From: Mycobacterium pseudokansasii
Lineage (GTDB): Bacteria; Actinomycetota; Actinomycetes; Mycobacteriales; Mycobacteriaceae
Direction of reading: 5' to 3'
Assembly: GCF_900566075.1 (NCBI RefSeq)
Contig: NZ_UPHU01000001.1
Location: 5,642,325-5,706,324 of the forward strand
DNA length: 64,000 nt
Shown: one piece after another, positions 63,756 to 64,000 of the stretch
Numbering within the stretch: the stretch's first letter is position 1
Layout: each line of letters begins with the position of its first letter
Notes under the pieces: model-generated
Databases searched by the model: none
What the model was told of the DNA's origin: nothing
What the model saw: only the letters and a program-made list of their open reading frames with translations
Made by a program: the position numbers and the translations under genes

Positions 63756-64000
63756 CTACGGGTGCTGATTCGATACTGAAATAACTTCGCCCGTAAGGTA
63801 ACTCGAGTAATCGCTGGCCAGAAACGCGATGGTGGCCGCGACTTCCCATGGTTCGGCGGCACGGCCGAAAGCTTCCCGGGCGGACAGCCGGTCCAACAGC
63901 TCGGCCGAGGTGGTCTTGTCCAGGAACTTGTGCCGGGCGATGCTGGGCGAGACGGCGTTGATCCGAACCCCGTACTCGGCGGCTTCTATTGCACTGCAAC
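63756..64000 (-). CDS. ipdF: C-terminal part of an SDR, IpdF/Rv3559c-like, cut by window end
   Basis: The minus strand from 64000 reads AIEAAEYGVRINAVSPSIAR, HKFLDKTTSAELLDRLSARE, AFGRAAEPWEVAATIAFLAS and DYSSYLTGEVISVSNQHP-stop at 63756. The VNAVSPS and SSYLTGEVI parts are standard SDR C-terminal motifs. After PPE64 the M. tuberculosis order has Rv3559c (IpdF, a dehydrogenase of HIP degradation), which fits. The NAD(P) and catalytic motifs lie outside the window. Confidence 0.88.
   Translation of the reverse strand, partial: CSAIEAAEYGVRINAVSPSIARHKFLDKTTSAELLDRLSAREAFGRAAEPWEVAATIAFLASDYSSYLTGEVISVSNQHP

Overview
This window is a chromosomal segment of a slow-growing, PE/PPE-rich Mycobacterium. 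The evidence is high GC, PE, PE_PGRS and PPE-MPTR genes, an F420-dependent Ddn reductase, and near-complete synteny with the M. tuberculosis cholesterol-catabolism cluster from about Rv3519 to Rv3559c. Rv numbers are given from family knowledge and gene order. The many pseudogenes and insertion sequences suggest a non-tuberculous relative (M. kansasii/marinum type), but I cannot fix the species.

Region 1 (1-18994) covers side-chain and ring degradation. It holds an F420/luciferase-type oxidoreductase, the DUF35 protein and thiolase-like Ltp4 and Ltp3, a translationally coupled oxidoreductase plus SnoaL-like protein, an NHL-propeller membrane protein, a gamma-carbonic-anhydrase-like protein, KshA, a minus-strand set (sulfotransferase-like, SDR, DUF1214), the HsaF-HsaG-HsaE operon, KstD and the hydratase ChsH3. 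KstR-type palindromes (TnnAACnnGTTnnA) mark most divergent promoters.

Region 2 (18995-22330) is accessory: a DUF559 protein flanked by palindromic repeats, a VapBC pair and a PE-domain alpha/beta hydrolase.

Region 3 (22331-30631) is the intracellular growth (igr) side-chain operon: Ltp2, ChsH1, ChsH2, FadE28/FadE29 and Cyp125, divergent from FadA5 and Ddn. Here FadE28 and FadE29, normally two subunits of one heterotetrameric dehydrogenase, are a single open frame of 749 codons joined by a repeat-derived linker.

Region 4 (30632-41017) holds a large PE_PGRS gene, a hypothetical gene, and the KstR2-controlled C/D-ring (HIP) genes: two SDRs divergent from EchA20-IpdA-IpdB-IpdC, then a broken 13E12 gene and a short PPE gene.

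Region 5 (41018-46067) separates ipdC from fdxB by more than 6 kb of accessory DNA: a MarR regulator, a DUF4190 pseudogene, a complete IS, a broken Rossmann gene and a Rossmann-DoxX chimera. A near-identical 22-bp operator lies upstream of the MarR gene and of the chimera.

Region 6 (46068-56506) has FdxB followed by nested transposons: an IS110-family element split by an IS1380-family element (5-bp target duplication and 16-bp perfect inverted repeats), then an integrase-core IS whose transposase is split by a three-recombinase RIT element with 31-bp perfect inverted repeats.

Region 7 (56507-64000) has a SatD-family gene, a decayed membrane partner, a decayed DUF559 gene, FadA6, the regulator KstR2, a PPE-MPTR tail fragment, a PPE64-like gene and the 3' end of an SDR (IpdF-like).
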